Source: Desulfocarbo indianensis (GTDB lineage: Bacteria; Desulfobacterota; Desulfarculia; Desulfarculales; Desulfarculaceae). From it: a stretch of DNA of 64,000 bases. Location: the NCBI GenBank assembly GCA_001184205.1, contig LBMP01000002.1:390726-454725 (forward strand), given 5' to 3'. Position 1 is the first letter of the stretch, and the number at the start of each line of letters is the position of its first letter. Below the pieces are notes generated by a model, which was not told the origin of the DNA, ran no database searches, and worked only from the letters and a program-made list of their open reading frames with translations. Below, in pieces: positions 62,790 to 64,000 of this stretch. The translations under genes and the position numbers were made by a program.

Positions 62790-64000
62790 ATGCCGCCGAG
62801 GGACGCCAGCGGCCCGGCGCGGCGGGCCACCTTCGTGGTGCCTTGGTACGGCGAGAAGATTCCCGGCGGGGCCGAGGCGGAAACCCGGCGCACCGCCCAG
62901 AACCTGGCCGGGGCGGGGGTGGCGGTCACGGTGCTCACCACCTGCCTTTCCGGCCTGGGTTCGGACTGGGACCACGACCACTACCCGGCCGGCGAAAGCG
63001 TGGAAGACGGGGTGCGGGTGCTGCGCTTCCCCAGCGCCCCCCGCGACGGCTCCCGCTTCAATACGCTCAACACCCGCATCTGCGCCAACCAGGCGGTCAC
63101 CCCGGCCGAGGAGCGGGATTTCTTCGCCAACATGGTGCACAGCCCGGAGCTGTTCGCCCATCTGGCGGCCCACCCCGAGCTGGGGCCGTTTTTCTTCATT
63201 CCCTATCTGTTCACCACCGCGGCCTGGGGCCCCCTGGTGCATCCCGAAAAATCGGTGATCATCCCCTGCCTGCACGACGAGGGCTACGCCAGGCTCCTCA
63301 GCGTGCGCCGGGCATTCGAGACGGCCCGGGCCGTGGTGTTCCACGTGCCCGCCGAGCGCGACCTGGCCGCCTCGCTCTATGATCTAAACAAGACCGAGCC
63401 CCTGGTGCTGGGCGAGGGAGTGGACACCGATTGGCGCGGCGACTCCCGGCGCTTCCGGGCCAAATACAAGCTGCCCGGCCCCTTCATCCTCTACGCCGGC
63501 CGCAAGGACGCCGGCAAGAACGTGCCCCTTTTGAGCCGCTACTTCACCCGCTTCCTGGCCGACGGCCTGGGGCCCCAGGGCCTCAAGCTGGTGATGATCG
63601 GCAACCTGCCCGCGCCCATACCCCCCGGCGCGGAAAAGGACATCATCGACCTGGGCTTCGTTCCCAAGCAGGATAAATACGACGCCTACGCGGCGGCTGA
63701 GGTGTTGATCCAGCCCTCGGTCATGGAGAGCTTCTCCCTGGTCATCATGGAATCCTGGCTGGCCGGGGTGCCGGTGATGGTGCACGCCGGCTGCGCGGTG
63801 ACCAAGGAGCACGTGGAGTTGAGCCGGGGCGGGCTGCATTTCAGCGATTATCCCCGCTTCGCCGAGGGCCTCAAGATTTTATTGGCGCGGCCCGAGCTGC
63901 GGGCGGGCATGGGCCGGGCCGGCCGCGACTACGTGCTGAATAATTTTTCCTGGCCGGTGGTGACCGCCCGCTTCGTGGAACTCATCGACCGTTTGGCCCT
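62790..64000 (+). CDS. GT4-family glycosyltransferase, 3'-truncated by window edge
   Basis: The frame opens at ATG 62790, directly after the methyltransferase TAA, and stays open to the window end (403 full codons). The GT-B fold N-terminus has FVVPWYGEKIPGGAEAETRR; the C-terminal half has ILYAGRKDAGKNVPLL and QPSVMESFSLVIMESWLAG, with the ExxxxxxxE pattern of GT4 enzymes. It would extend the polysaccharide whose exporter is encoded upstream. The donor sugar is unknown and the C-terminus is missing. Confidence 0.92.
   Translation, partial: MPPRDASGPARRATFVVPWYGEKIPGGAEAETRRTAQNLAGAGVAVTVLTTCLSGLGSDWDHDHYPAGESVEDGVRVLRFPSAPRDGSRFNTLNTRICANQAVTPAEERDFFANMVHSPELFAHLAAHPELGPFFFIPYLFTTAAWGPLVHPEKSVIIPCLHDEGYARLLSVRRAFETARAVVFHVPAERDLAASLYDLNKTEPLVLGEGVDTDWRGDSRRFRAKYKLPGPFILYAGRKDAGKNVPLLSRYFTRFLADGLGPQGLKLVMIGNLPAPIPPGAEKDIIDLGFVPKQDKYDAYAAAEVLIQPSVMESFSLVIMESWLAGVPVMVHAGCAVTKEHVELSRGGLHFSDYPRFAEGLKILLARPELRAGMGRAGRDYVLNNFSWPVVTARFVELIDRLA

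Overview
The window is a GC-rich, gene-dense bacterial chromosome segment with no rRNA, tRNA, CRISPR array, integrase or recognisable transposase gene. The gene families point to a strictly or mainly anaerobic Desulfobacterota (former Deltaproteobacteria), possibly near Desulfarculales: two sigma-54 activators, FolD next to a separate methenyl-THF cyclohydrolase (FchA), a PCP-reductase/siroheme/ferredoxin protein, Gld-type ABC genes, a GSI-alpha-like glutamine synthetase, and TamA/TamB and other outer-membrane genes showing a Gram-negative envelope. This placement is inference from gene content, not from a marker phylogeny.

Region 1 (1-9961) is a nitrogen-assimilation island: gltB (cut by the window edge), gltD, a NifA-like sigma-54 activator, a TorF-type porin, amtB, a PII protein and glnA. 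Two good sigma-54 promoters precede the porin-amtB-PII operon and glnA. Palindromes of the form C[AC]TACC-N4-GGTA[GT]G lie over the activator's own start region, at enhancer distance upstream of both sigma-54 promoters (the copy for the porin operon is degenerate), and just downstream of the glnA promoter. PII lacks the uridylylated Tyr51 and GlnA has Phe at the adenylylation-site position, so control here looks transcriptional or allosteric instead of covalent.

Region 2 (10041-27533) holds housekeeping and repair genes: a TrmI-like tRNA methyltransferase, a small secreted protein, a YkgJ-type Cys-cluster protein, a ferredoxin-nitroreductase, a PlsB-like acyltransferase fused to a degenerate GpsA-like domain, a VOC protein, and a LexA-type S24 protease domain with no DNA-binding head. 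The last is divergent from a tightly overlapping amidohydrolase-YhaO-YhaN (Mre11/Rad50-like) operon. A minus-strand run follows: BrkB/YihY, a 4-TM holin-like protein, a small unknown, adenine deaminase, a small unknown and an APH/AAA-ATPase.

Region 3 (27659-45833) contains tamA-tamB, a cytidylate-kinase-like/BON fusion, pncB, two response regulators (one a sigma-54 activator, one carrying a histidine-less DHp-like tail), a Nudix hydrolase, an isolated curlin-repeat amyloid gene behind an AT-rich promoter, panB-panE, folD-fchA, mrp and an FmdB zinc ribbon. A 259-bp MITE-like palindromic element (45831-46089) supplies the stop codons of the two genes that converge on it.

Region 4 (46087-64000) has the siroheme/ferredoxin protein, pheT plus a MerR regulator (with no pheS beside them), a four-gene Gld-like ABC operon (ATPase, permease, GldG, DUF4340), rpoZ, a TPR-like protein, dnaJ, moaC, dksA, and finally a surface-polysaccharide cluster: WcaJ/WbaP-type initiating transferase, Wzm permease, Wzt ATPase with carbohydrate-binding tail, a coiled-coil methyltransferase and a GT4 glycosyltransferase that runs off the window end.
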